Source of the DNA: Pseudomonadota bacterium
GTDB taxonomy: Bacteria; Pseudomonadota; Gammaproteobacteria; Burkholderiales; Thiobacillaceae
Direction: 5' to 3'
DNA length: 16,077 bases
Assembly: GCA_021821425.1 (NCBI GenBank)
Contig: JAKACL010000028.1
Coordinates: forward strand, 1-16,077
Shown: positions 1 through 6,314 of the stretch, one piece after another
Layout: the number at the start of each line of letters is the position of its first letter
How positions within the stretch are numbered: position 1 is the first letter of the stretch
Notes under the pieces: generated by a model
Databases searched by the model: none
Told to the model about the DNA's origin: nothing
What the model saw: only the letters and a program-made list of their open reading frames with translations
Made by a program: the position numbers and the translations under genes

Positions 1-1316
1 CCGCGCATCCATTTGCCAAGGACGTGAAGCGCAAGCCGCGCATCCTCACCATCACCCAGTCGACCTACGACGGCATTCTCTACAACGTCGACATGATCAA
101 GGAACTGCTCGGCGATTACATCGACACCCTGCATTTCGACGAAGCCTGGCTGCCGCACGCGACCTTCCACGATTTTTATCGCGGCATGCACGCGATCGGC
201 AAGAACCGCCCGCGCGCCAGGGACGCGCTGGTGTTCGCCACCCAATCCACCCACAAGCTGCTGGCCGGGCTCTCCCAAGCCTCGCAGATCCTGGTGCAGG
301 ACTCGGAGACGCGCAAGCTCGACTTCACGCGCTTCAACGAAGCCTATCTGATGCACACCTCGACCTCGCCGCAGTACGCGATCATCGCGTCGTGCGACGT
401 CGCGGCGGCGATGATGGAGCCGCCCGGCGGCACCGCGCTGGTCGAGGAATCGATCAAGGAGGCGCTCGATTTCCGCCGTGCCATGCGCAAGGTCGACGAG
501 GAATTCGGCGACTCATGGTGGTTCAAGGTGTGGGGCCCGCAGAAGCTGGCCGAGGAGGGCGTGGGCGACCGCGAGGACTGGATGCTCGCGGCCGGCGAGC
601 GCTGGCACGAGTTCGGCAACCTCGCGCCCGGCTTCAACCTGCTCGATCCGATCAAGGCCACGGTCATCACCCCGGGACTGGACATGGACGGCGCGTTTGC
701 CGACTGGGGCCTGCCTGCGGCGATCGTCACCAAGTACCTGGCCGAGCACGGCGTCATCGTCGAGAAGACCGGGCTGTATTCCTTCTTCATCATGTTCACC
801 ATCGGCATCACCAAAGGCCGCTGGAACACGCTGGTCACCGCGCTGCAGCAGTTCAAGGCCGACTACGACGAGAACCAGCCGCTGTGGCGCGTGCTGCCCG
901 AATTCATCGAGAAGCACCCGCGTTACGAAAAAACCGGCCTCAAGGACCTGTGCGACCAGATCCACGCCATCTACAAGGCCAACGACGTGGCGCGCCTGAC
1001 CACCGAGATGTATTTGTCGGAAATGGCGCCGGCGATGAAGCCGGCCGACGCCTTCGCCAAGATGGCGCACCGCGAGATCGAGCGGGTCGAGATCGACAAG
1101 CTCGAAGGCCGCATCACCGCCATGCTGGTGACGCCTTATCCGCCGGGCATTCCACTGCTGATTCCGGGCGAGCGCTTCAACAGCACCATCGTGCGCTACC
1201 TGCAGTTCACCCGCGAATTCAACGAGCGCTTCCCCGGCTTCGAGACCGACGTGCACGGCCTGGTCGAGGACGTGGTCGACGGCAAGGCCAAATATTTCGT
1301 CGATTGCGTGATGTGA
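1..1316 (+). CDS. Orn/Lys/Arg decarboxylase family protein, 3' part (5' end outside window)
   Basis: This is the C-terminal part of a PLP-dependent basic amino acid decarboxylase of fold type I, which turns arginine, lysine or ornithine into the polyamine or diamine plus CO2 in the cytoplasm. The frame is open to the left edge (first full codon at 3), so the GTG at 24 is not the true start. About 437 residues are visible, against roughly 750 for the full-length family. The PLP-lysine signature ATQSTHKLLAGLSQAS is present, with the Schiff-base lysine codon at 255-257. The C-terminal domain is intact, with PGIPLLIPGE near 1141-1170 and a normal end in YFVDCVM. The family makes large oligomers, and some members serve acid resistance. 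Substrate cannot be read from this fragment. It is separated from the next operon by hairpins and a promoter, so it is probably an independent unit. Confidence 0.93.
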   Translation, partial: AHPFAKDVKRKPRILTITQSTYDGILYNVDMIKELLGDYIDTLHFDEAWLPHATFHDFYRGMHAIGKNRPRARDALVFATQSTHKLLAGLSQASQILVQDSETRKLDFTRFNEAYLMHTSTSPQYAIIASCDVAAAMMEPPGGTALVEESIKEALDFRRAMRKVDEEFGDSWWFKVWGPQKLAEEGVGDREDWMLAAGERWHEFGNLAPGFNLLDPIKATVITPGLDMDGAFADWGLPAAIVTKYLAEHGVIVEKTGLYSFFIMFTIGITKGRWNTLVTALQQFKADYDENQPLWRVLPEFIEKHPRYEKTGLKDLCDQIHAIYKANDVARLTTEMYLSEMAPAMKPADAFAKMAHREIERVEIDKLEGRITAMLVTPYPPGIPLLIPGERFNSTIVRYLQFTREFNERFPGFETDVHGLVEDVVDGKAKYFVDCVM

Positions 1317-1342
1317 GCCGGCGCCGTGCGACGGCGACCGGC
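1317..1342 (+). terminator. GC-rich hairpin directly after the decarboxylase stop
   Basis: GCCGG (1317-1321) pairs with CCGGC (1338-1342), and GCCGT (1323-1327) with ACGGC (1331-1335), around a GCG loop. The following TTGATTTG is only moderately T-rich, so this is a weak intrinsic terminator at best or an mRNA 3' end stabiliser. It abuts the predicted -35 box of the rpsF promoter. Confidence 0.4.
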
Positions 1343-1370
1343 TTGATTTGTCAGGCAAAAAGCGTATGAT
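1343..1370 (+). promoter_or_regulatory. Sigma70-type promoter of the rpsF operon
   Basis: A -35 element TTGATT (1343-1348) and a -10 element TATGAT (1365-1370) are separated by 16 bases. The predicted transcription start is near 1375-1378, giving an untranslated leader of about 80 bases before rpsF. It is the best promoter-like sequence in the 142-base gap, and a strong promoter is expected for a ribosomal protein operon. Confidence 0.6.
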
Positions 1371-1377
1371 ACGCAGT

Positions 1378-1403
1378 CCCCGGTTTGCCGGGGATTGTTT
1401 TTT
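1378..1403 (+). terminator. Intrinsic terminator-like hairpin at the 5' end of the rpsF leader
   Basis: CCCCGG (1378-1383), loop TTTG and CCGGGG (1388-1393) form a perfect 6-bp stem, followed by ATTG and six T residues (1398-1403). It lies 61 bases past the decarboxylase stop and would end that transcript. It also starts at or just after the predicted rpsF start site, so it would form the extreme 5' end of the rpsF mRNA. Confidence 0.6.
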
Positions 1404-1415
1404 GATCTGAACCTT

Positions 1416-1440
1416 GCTCCACCGCACCGCAGCGGGGGGC
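1416..1440 (+). promoter_or_regulatory. Leader hairpin before rpsF, candidate S6:S18 autoregulatory site
   Basis: GCUCC (1416-1420) pairs with GGGGC (1436-1440) and CCGC (1422-1425) with GCGG (1432-1435), with a bulged A1421 and the loop ACCGCA. The S6:S18 heterodimer is known to bind a CCG-containing motif in rpsF leaders of many bacteria. Here a CCG sits in the apical loop and the hairpin ends about 8 bases before the Shine-Dalgarno sequence. I infer the role from position and the CCG; the match to the published motif is not verified. Confidence 0.35.
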
Positions 1441-1458
1441 TTAACCGAAAGGAACACG

Positions 1459-1857
1459 ATGCGGCATTACGAAATCGTATTTATCGTCCATCCCGATCAG
1501 AGCGAGCAGGTGCCCGCCATGATCGAGCGTTACAAGAGCAATATCACCACGCGCGGCGGCAGCGTCCACCGTCTGGAAGACTGGGGCCGCCGCCAGATGG
1601 CCTACCCGATCCAGAAGGTCCACAAGGCCCACTACGTGCTGATGAACATCGAGTGCGACCAGGAAACCCTCGAAGAACTTGAGCATGGCTTCAAGTTCAA
1701 CGACGCCGTGCTGCGTCATCTGACCGTCAAGCGCGACGACGCCGTGACCACGGCCTCGCCGATGATGAAGGAAGAAAAGTCGCGCGACATGCTGGACAGC
1801 GCCAAGCCCGAAGGCGCCAAGCCGGAAGCGGCTGTCGAAGCGCCTGCAGCAGCCTGA
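1459..1857 (+). CDS. rpsF: 30S ribosomal protein S6
   Basis: S6 binds the central domain of 16S rRNA as a heterodimer with S18, encoded two genes downstream. The protein is 132 aa and starts with the typical [12 protein letters not shown]. The core contains [12 protein letters not shown] and the helix [17 protein letters not shown]. After about residue 98 comes an Ala/Glu/Pro/Lys-rich tail with the near-repeat [10 protein letters not shown], ending in alanines; it lacks the terminal glutamates that RimK extends in E. coli. The ATG at 1459 has AAAGGAA 4 bases upstream. An earlier in-frame start at 1414 would run through the leader hairpin and is rejected. It is the first gene of rpsF-priB-rpsR-rplI. 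Confidence 0.98.
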   Translation: MRHYEIVFIVHPDQSEQVPAMIERYKSNITTRGGSVHRLEDWGRRQMAYPIQKVHKAHYVLMNIECDQETLEELEHGFKFNDAVLRHLTVKRDDAVTTASPMMKEEKSRDMLDSAKPEGAKPEAAVEAPAAA

Positions 1858-1892
1858 GTGCGCGCGGGTTGAACGAGTGCCGAGTTGAATGA

Positions 1893-2183
1893 GTGAATAA
1901 GCTGCTCATCAGCGGCGTCCTCATCCAGGTTGATCCTGTGCGTTACAGTCCGGCCGGCGTGCCGATTGCCGAAGCGGTGATTCACCACCGCAGCAGTCAG
2001 GCCGTCGCCGCGCAGGCCCGGCAGGTTGAATGCGAGTTGACGGTGCAGGCGAGTGGATCGCTTGCCGCCCAACTGGCACAGCTGGCCACAGGAACGCAAG
2101 TCAAACTGGAAGGCGCGTTGAACCGACGCAGCGTGAACAGCCGGCAATTGATATTGATATTGAATCGAATCGAAAAGGAATAA
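1893..2183 (+). CDS. priB: Primosomal replication protein N (PriB)
   Basis: PriB is a small OB-fold single-stranded-DNA-binding protein that stabilises PriA on stalled forks and helps reload DnaB (encoded downstream at 3059). This 96-aa product begins MNKLLISGVLIQ and has the family landmarks PAGVPIAEAVIHHRS and the closing strand LILILNRIEKE. Length (about 100 aa in the family) and position between rpsF and rpsR support the call. It is a divergent SSB relative, and primary identity to E. coli PriB is low. Translation must start at GTG 1893, because an in-frame TGA lies immediately upstream (1890-1892). No good Shine-Dalgarno sequence is visible, suggesting coupling to rpsF or naturally low expression compared with its ribosomal neighbours. 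Confidence 0.92.
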   Translation: MNKLLISGVLIQVDPVRYSPAGVPIAEAVIHHRSSQAVAAQARQVECELTVQASGSLAAQLAQLATGTQVKLEGALNRRSVNSRQLILILNRIEKE

Positions 2184-2186
2184 ATC

Positions 2187-2477
2187 ATGGCACGTCCCAT
2201 GGGTGGCAAATCCGGCGGCAAGTTCGCCAAAAAAGGCGGTCGCGACAGCGGCAACCGGGGTCTCTTCAAGCGTCGCAAGTTCTGTCGCTTCACCGCCGAG
2301 AAGGTGGTTGAGGTCGACTACAAGGATGTCGACGTGCTGAAGGAATTCATCGCCGAAAACGGCCGCATCATCCCGGCCCGCATCACCGGCACCAAGGCGC
2401 ACTACCAGCGCCAGCTCTCCACCGCCATCAAGCGCGCGCGCTTCCTGGCGCTGATGCCCTACACCGACCTGCATTAA
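2187..2477 (+). CDS. rpsR: 30S ribosomal protein S18
   Basis: S18 partners S6 on the 16S rRNA platform. The 96-aa protein contains the S18 core [20 protein letters not shown] and the C-terminal [21 protein letters not shown] followed by [11 protein letters not shown]. The core is preceded by a Gly/Lys-rich extension of about 20 residues ([18 protein letters not shown]), longer than the 75-aa E. coli protein and common in betaproteobacteria. ATG 2187 has AAAAGGAA at 2173-2180, with 6-base spacing, overlapping the end of priB. An internal ATG at 2199 is less well placed. The priB stop is 3 bases upstream, so translation is probably coupled. Confidence 0.98.
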   Translation: MARPMGGKSGGKFAKKGGRDSGNRGLFKRRKFCRFTAEKVVEVDYKDVDVLKEFIAENGRIIPARITGTKAHYQRQLSTAIKRARFLALMPYTDLH

Positions 2478-2490
2478 TAAGGAGACGACC

Positions 2491-2940
2491 ATGCAAATCA
2501 TTCTGATGGACAAAGTCGTCAACCTGGGCAATCTGGGTGACGTGGTCAAGGTGAAAGACGGCTACGCCCGCAACTTTCTGATCCCCACCGGCCGTGCGCG
2601 TCGCGCCACGCAAGCCAACATGGAAGCCTTCGCTGCGCAGAAGGCCGAACTGGAGAAAGTCGCCGCCGAAAAGCTGGCCGATGCCCAGCGCCGCGCCGAA
2701 AAGCTGGAAGGCACGACCGTGACGATCCGCCAGAAGGCCGGTGTCGACGGCCGCCTGTTTGGCTCGATCACCAACGCCGACATTGCCGATGCGCTGAAGG
2801 CGCAGGGCCATGACGTGGCAAAGGCAGATGTTCGTCTGCCCGATGGTCCGTTCAAGGCCATTGGCGAATACCCGGTGGTTCTGGGTCTGCACCATGATGC
2901 CGTGGCCCATATCACGGTGATGGTGGCTGGCGAGCAGTAA
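2491..2940 (+). CDS. rplI: 50S ribosomal protein L9
   Basis: L9 binds domain V of 23S rRNA near the L1 stalk and supports reading-frame maintenance. The product is 149 aa, the usual length. The N-terminal domain shows the L9 signature ([21 protein letters not shown] then [13 protein letters not shown]). A long charged connecting helix spans about residues 43-75, and the C-terminal domain includes [16 protein letters not shown] and a final [11 protein letters not shown] strand. AAGGAG at 2479-2484 lies 6 bases before ATG 2491, one of the strongest ribosome-binding sites in the window. It is the last gene of the operon and is followed by a strong terminator. Confidence 0.98.
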   Translation: MQIILMDKVVNLGNLGDVVKVKDGYARNFLIPTGRARRATQANMEAFAAQKAELEKVAAEKLADAQRRAEKLEGTTVTIRQKAGVDGRLFGSITNADIADALKAQGHDVAKADVRLPDGPFKAIGEYPVVLGLHHDAVAHITVMVAGEQ

Positions 2941-2956
2941 TTCCGCCGGACAGCCC

Positions 2957-2985
2957 AAAAAGGGAGCCGCGAGGCTCCCTTTTTT
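2957..2985 (+). terminator. Rho-independent terminator of the rpsF-rplI operon
   Basis: AAAAAGGGAGCC (2957-2968), a GCGA tetraloop (2969-2972) and GGCTCCCTTTTT form a perfect stem ending in six T residues (2980-2985). It lies 17 bases after the rplI stop. The A-tract makes it symmetrical, but no minus-strand gene is present nearby to use it. Confidence 0.95.
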
Positions 2986-3004
2986 ATTCCCGTCTGTACC
3001 GGCT

Positions 3005-3013
3005 TTATCCACA
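3005..3013 (+). promoter_or_regulatory. Consensus DnaA box upstream of dnaB
   Basis: TTATCCACA is an exact match to the high-affinity DnaA box (the E. coli R1/R4 sequence). It lies 11 bases upstream of the predicted dnaB -35 element and 46 bases before the dnaB ATG, after the rplI terminator. A 9-base match can occur by chance, but this placement suits a transcription-factor role of DnaA on dnaB. A neighbouring TTATCCCTT at 3017-3025 is too degenerate to count. Confidence 0.55.
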
Positions 3014-3023
3014 AGCTTATCCC

Positions 3024-3052
3024 TTGGAGGCGGGGGAGCGCAGGACTAGAAT
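3024..3052 (+). promoter_or_regulatory. Promoter of dnaB, predicted to give a leaderless mRNA
   Basis: TTGGAG (3024-3029) and TAGAAT (3047-3052) are separated by 17 bases. The ATG of dnaB at 3059 begins 7 bases after the -10 box, where transcription would be expected to start. The nearest purine-rich stretch, AGGA at 3042-3045, lies 13 bases from the ATG and within the promoter itself, so there is no usable Shine-Dalgarno sequence. Confidence 0.5.
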
Positions 3053-3058
3053 CCCGCC

Positions 3059-4450
3059 ATGGCCGCCATCCACCCGCTCAACACCCAAACCGATCCCCAG
3101 CTCGCGCAGATGCGCCTGCCGCCGCATTCGCTCGAGGCCGAACAGGCCGTGCTGGGCGGCCTGTTGCTCGACAACAGCGCGTGGGACCGGATCGGCGATG
3201 TGGTGGCGGAAAGCGATTTCTACCGCCAGGACCATCGCCAGATCCTGCGCGCGATCGTGCGTCAGATTGCCGAAAATCGCCCGGCGGACGCGGTGACGGT
3301 GTCCGAAGCGCTGCAGTCGATGGGGCAGCTCGAAGGCGTCGGCGGCCTGCCCTACATCGTCGCGCTGGCGAGCAACACGCCGTCGGCGGCCAATATCCGC
3401 CGCTACGCCGAAATCGTACGCGAGCGCTCGGTGATGCGGCGGCTGGCCGACGTCGCCACCGGGATTGCCGATACCGCCTATGCGCCGGCCGGACGCAGCG
3501 CCTCGCAACTGCTCGACGAGGCCGAAGCCAAGGTATTCGAGATCGCCGAATCCGGCAGTCGCGGCCAGGCGGGCTTCACCGAAATCAAGCCGTTGTTGAA
3601 GGAGGTGGTCGAGCGCATCGATGAGCTGTATCACCGCGACAACGATTCCGGCATCACCGGCGTGCCGAGCGGTTTTCACGATCTCGACCAGAAAACCTCG
3701 GGCCTGCAGCCCGGCGATCTCATCATCGTCGCCGGCCGGCCGTCGATGGGCAAGACCGCGTTTTCGCTCAATATGGCCGAAAACGTCGCGCTCGACACCG
3801 GTCTGCCGGTCGCGGTGTTCTCGATGGAAATGGGCGGCACCCAGCTGGTGATGCGGATGATCGGTTCGGTTGGCAAGCTCGACCAGCACCGCCTGCGCAC
3901 CGGCAAGCTGGGCGAGGACGACTGGCAGCGCCTGACCTACGCGCTCGGCAAGCTCAACGACGCGCCGGTCTTCATCGACGAGACGCCGGGGCTCAACGTG
4001 CTTGAACTGCGCGCCCGTGCGCGCCGGCTGATGCGGCAGTGCGGCAAGCTCGGACTGATCGTGATCGACTACATCCAGTTGATGTCGGCCAGCAGCTCGG
4101 GCGAAAACCGCGCCACCGAAATTTCCGAGATCTCGCGCGCGTTGAAGGGCCTGGCCAAGGAACTGCACGTGCCGGTGGTCGCGCTGTCGCAGTTGAACCG
4201 CGGTCTGGAACAGCGTCCCAACAAGCGTCCGGTGATGTCCGACCTGCGCGAATCCGGCGCCATCGAGCAGGATGCCGACGTCATCCTGTTCATCTATCGC
4301 GACGAGGTCTACAACCCCGACACCCAGGACAAGGGCACGGCCGAAATCATCATCAGCAAGCAGCGCAACGGTCCCATCGGCACCGTGCGCCTGGCCTTCA
4401 TCGGCGAGTACACGCGCTTCGAATCGCTGGCTCAACCCGGTTCGTATTAA
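3059..4450 (+). CDS. dnaB: Replicative DNA helicase DnaB
   Basis: DnaB is the hexameric 5'-3' helicase that unwinds the fork and recruits DnaG primase. This 463-aa protein has the usual length and domain order. The N-terminal collar domain is about residues 15-120 (PPHSLEAEQAVLGGLLLDN), followed by a linker and a RecA-like ATPase. Walker A is GRPSMGKT (226-233), the likely catalytic Glu is 257 in FSMEMG, Walker B is LIVIDY (333-338), the SQLNRGLEQR motif is at 377-386, and KQRNGPIG (434-441) carries the arginine finger. No intein is present. ATG 3059 is the first possible start because an in-frame TAG lies at 3047-3049. It is followed 10 bases later by alr, probably as one transcript. Confidence 0.98.
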   Translation: MAAIHPLNTQTDPQLAQMRLPPHSLEAEQAVLGGLLLDNSAWDRIGDVVAESDFYRQDHRQILRAIVRQIAENRPADAVTVSEALQSMGQLEGVGGLPYIVALASNTPSAANIRRYAEIVRERSVMRRLADVATGIADTAYAPAGRSASQLLDEAEAKVFEIAESGSRGQAGFTEIKPLLKEVVERIDELYHRDNDSGITGVPSGFHDLDQKTSGLQPGDLIIVAGRPSMGKTAFSLNMAENVALDTGLPVAVFSMEMGGTQLVMRMIGSVGKLDQHRLRTGKLGEDDWQRLTYALGKLNDAPVFIDETPGLNVLELRARARRLMRQCGKLGLIVIDYIQLMSASSSGENRATEISEISRALKGLAKELHVPVVALSQLNRGLEQRPNKRPVMSDLRESGAIEQDADVILFIYRDEVYNPDTQDKGTAEIIISKQRNGPIGTVRLAFIGEYTRFESLAQPGSY

Positions 4451-4460
4451 GCCCCATTTC

Positions 4461-5528
4461 ATGCGGCCCATCCAGGCGCGAATCTCGATCGGCGCAATGG
4501 CGCACAACCTGCGCGTGGCGCGCGCGCACGCGGGCGACGCGCAGGTGTTCGCGGTGGTCAAGGCCAATGCCTATGGCCACGGGCTGTCGCGCGCACGACG
4601 TGCGCTGGCGGCGGCCGACGGCTTTGCCGTGCTGACGCTGGAAGAGGCGGCCAACCTGCGCCTGATGGGCGTCGAGCAGCCCATTCTGCTGCTGGAGGGC
4701 CTGTTCGGCGCGGACGAAATCGCCACCTGCGCCGAACTTGACCTGTGGCCTGTGCTGCACCATGCGGGGCAGCTCGACTGGCTGGCCCAGCAGCCGCCCG
4801 CGCGCCCGATTCGGGTTTTTCTCAAGTTCGACAGCGGCATGCACCGGCTGGGTTTTTCGCTGGCCGACCATGCGGCCATCGTTGCGCGTGTCCAAAACCT
4901 GCCCGGCGTGGCGGGGGTCACGCTGATGACGCACTTCGCCCAGGCGGACGAGGCGGCGGGCGTGGACTGGCAGCTGCAGCCTTTCCTGCGCGAGCTGGCC
5001 GGCCACGGCCTGCCGTGGAGCAGCGCCAATTCGGCGGCGCTGCTGCGCCATCCGGCCAGCTGCGGCGCCTGGGTGCGGCCAGGCATCATGCTGTATGGCG
5101 CCTCCCCGTTTGCCGACGTGCCGGCCGACACGCTGGGCCTGCGTCCGGCGATGACACTGCAGTCGGAAATCATCAGCGTGCAGACCGTGCAGCCGGGCGA
5201 GGGCGTGGGCTATGGCCAGTTGTTCCGGGCCGACCGCACGATGCGGGTCGGCGTCGTCGCCTGCGGCTACGCGGACGGCTACCCGCGCCACGCCCCGACG
5301 GGTACGCCGGTGCGGGTCAATGGCTGTCCCAGCCAAACCCTGGGACGGGTCTCGATGGACATGCTGTGCGTGGATCTGAGCGAATGCGCGGACGCTGGCG
5401 TCGGCACCCCCGTGGTGCTGTGGGGTGACGGCGTGCCGGTGGACGCGGTGGCCGCGGCTGCCGGCACCAGCAGCTATGAACTGCTGTGCGCGCTGGCGGC
5501 GCGGGTGCCGGTCGAAGAGGCCGACTGA
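4461..5528 (+). CDS. alr: Alanine racemase
   Basis: This PLP enzyme interconverts L- and D-alanine, supplying D-Ala for peptidoglycan. The 355-aa product has an N-terminal TIM barrel with the PLP lysine K34 in AVVKANAYGHG, and a C-terminal beta domain with the second catalytic base Y251 in GEGVGYGQLF plus GYADGYPR (269-276) and GRVSMDML (295-302). FDSGMHRLGF (124-133) is also conserved. ATG 4461 gives the canonical MRPIQARISIGAMAHN start; the open frame extends further upstream only as a shadow of dnaB. No Shine-Dalgarno sequence is obvious, and the 10-base gap after dnaB suggests read-through expression. The stop is only 5 bases from the stop of the convergent minus-strand gene. Confidence 0.97.
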   Translation: MRPIQARISIGAMAHNLRVARAHAGDAQVFAVVKANAYGHGLSRARRALAAADGFAVLTLEEAANLRLMGVEQPILLLEGLFGADEIATCAELDLWPVLHHAGQLDWLAQQPPARPIRVFLKFDSGMHRLGFSLADHAAIVARVQNLPGVAGVTLMTHFAQADEAAGVDWQLQPFLRELAGHGLPWSSANSAALLRHPASCGAWVRPGIMLYGASPFADVPADTLGLRPAMTLQSEIISVQTVQPGEGVGYGQLFRADRTMRVGVVACGYADGYPRHAPTGTPVRVNGCPSQTLGRVSMDMLCVDLSECADAGVGTPVVLWGDGVPVDAVAAAAGTSSYELLCALAARVPVEEAD

Positions 5529-5533
5529 CGCGG

Positions 5534-5896
5534 CTAGTGGGTGGTGCCGAACGAGGGGTCGCGCGTGCCCGGCGGCATCGGCAGCCCGGCATAGCGGCTG
5601 GCCTGGGCGATCGGCCCGTGCGGGAACAGCGTATACAGAAAACGATGCCCGCCCATGCCGGCGAACTCGGTTTCCAGCGACTGCATCAGCATGCGTGCAT
5701 TGATCGTGCCGCCGTGGTCGGCATAGCAGTCGCGCAGATAGCGGATCATGCCGAGGTGGGCGTCGGTCAGCTCCAGACCGTCGGCGCGCGCCATTTCAAT
5801 GGCCTGTTGTTCCGTCCACGGATCCAGCTCGACAAGGTGGCCGCGCATCGCGGAATCGGCGTGCGCCTGCGCCATCATTTTGATGATATCCAGCAT
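5534..5896 (-). CDS. DsrC/TusE superfamily protein lacking both C-terminal cysteines (RspA-type)
   Basis: The 120-aa product aligns by eye with TusE/DsrC. Landmarks are DPWTEQQAIEMARADGLELTDAHLGMIRYLRD, RMLMQSLETEF, RFLYTLFPHGPIAQASRYAGLP and the terminal MPPG. DsrC carries persulfide or trisulfide sulfur on two C-terminal cysteines, and TusE keeps the penultimate one. Here the corresponding positions are Ser (AQASRYAG) and Thr (PPGTRD), and the tail runs on to DPSFGTTH. The only cysteine is internal (LRDCYAD). It therefore cannot carry sulfur as DsrC does. It fits the cysteine-less RspA class, for which a regulatory role has been proposed but not shown. ATG 5896 has AGGAG 6 bases upstream. 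It has its own promoter. Confidence 0.85.
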   Translation of the reverse strand: MLDIIKMMAQAHADSAMRGHLVELDPWTEQQAIEMARADGLELTDAHLGMIRYLRDCYADHGGTINARMLMQSLETEFAGMGGHRFLYTLFPHGPIAQASRYAGLPMPPGTRDPSFGTTH

Positions 5897-5923
5897 GACA
5901 GTCTCCTGCATGAAGGGGCTTTT

Positions 5924-5952
5924 TTTATAGAACGTCCTCGCTTGAAAACCAA
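5924..5952 (-). promoter_or_regulatory. Promoter of the RspA-type gene
   Basis: On the minus strand, TTGGTT (5952-5947) and TATAAA (5929-5924) are separated by 17 bases. The predicted start near 5917 gives a leader of about 20 bases containing the AGGAG at 5907-5903. This is one of the clearest sigma70-type promoters in the window and shows the gene is transcribed independently of ygfZ. Confidence 0.7.
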
Positions 5953-5988
5953 GAGGGTCATGATCCGGAAATAGACAGGGTGCGCATG

Positions 5989-6013
5989 AAAAAGCCGGAC
6001 TCTGCCGACTTTT
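5989..6013 (-). terminator. Rho-independent terminator of the ygfZ-DUF4936 operon
   Basis: Read on the minus strand, AAAAGTCGG, loop CAGAGT and CCGGCTTTT pair over 9 positions (one G-U), followed by another T. It begins 13 bases beyond the DUF4936 stop. It separates that operon from the promoter of the RspA-type gene. Confidence 0.8.
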
Positions 6014-6026
6014 CATGGCTGGCATT

Positions 6027-6314
6027 TCATGGCGTGGAACCGGTTTCGGCGAAACACTCCAGGTGGCGTTCGCCCTGGATGAAGGCCGCGCAGTCCTGCG
6101 CTGCCGCCGCGGCATTCAGGGCCGCGGCAAACTCCGCCCGGTCAGCAATGCCTTCGTACACTTCCATCCAGGTCGACGCGTCGTCGCAGCGCCGCAGCCG
6201 CCGCGGCGGCGTGGCGCAATGCGCCGCCATCGTACCCAGCAGCGCATCGATCCGCGCGGCAGCCAGCGGAGCCTGCGCGGGATCGATGCGGTAGTAGACG
6301 TAGACGGATGCCAC
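6027..6314 (-). CDS. DUF4936 family protein
   Basis: This 95-aa cytoplasmic protein has no signal peptide or membrane segment. The pattern of MASVYVYYRID, a helix with AAARIDALL, STWMEVYEGI, AEFAAALNAAAAA and HLECFAETG suggests a small alpha/beta ferredoxin-like (dimeric barrel) fold. I recognise it as the betaproteobacterial DUF4936 type, whose function is unknown. Its GTG start (6314-6312) directly follows the TAG of ygfZ (6317-6315), giving TAGGTG with no spacer, so it must be translated by reinitiation or coupling. The partnership suggests a role linked to YgfZ's Fe-S or folate function; this is inference. The next in-frame ATG lies mid-protein in WMEVYEG and would remove the first half. 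Confidence 0.75.
   Translation of the reverse strand: MASVYVYYRIDPAQAPLAAARIDALLGTMAAHCATPPRRLRRCDDASTWMEVYEGIADRAEFAAALNAAAAAQDCAAFIQGERHLECFAETGSTP

Noticed and set aside
1414..1458. Earlier in-frame start for rpsF
   Set aside because: It would translate the leader hairpin and Shine-Dalgarno sequence. S6 proteins begin with MRHYE at 1459.
3017..3025. Second DnaA box (TTATCCCTT) next to the perfect one
   Set aside because: It has three mismatches to the consensus in the CACA half, no better than chance.
3017..4567. A 516-codon open frame on the minus strand across dnaB
   Set aside because: It is the mirror of dnaB in GC-rich codons, has low-complexity His/Arg/Gln/Asp-rich composition, and the plus strand carries all DnaB motifs.
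5897..6115. Upstream extension of the DsrC-like gene to an earlier start
   Set aside because: The extension covers its promoter, ribosome-binding site and the terminator of the preceding operon, and the homologous region begins at MLDIIKMM.
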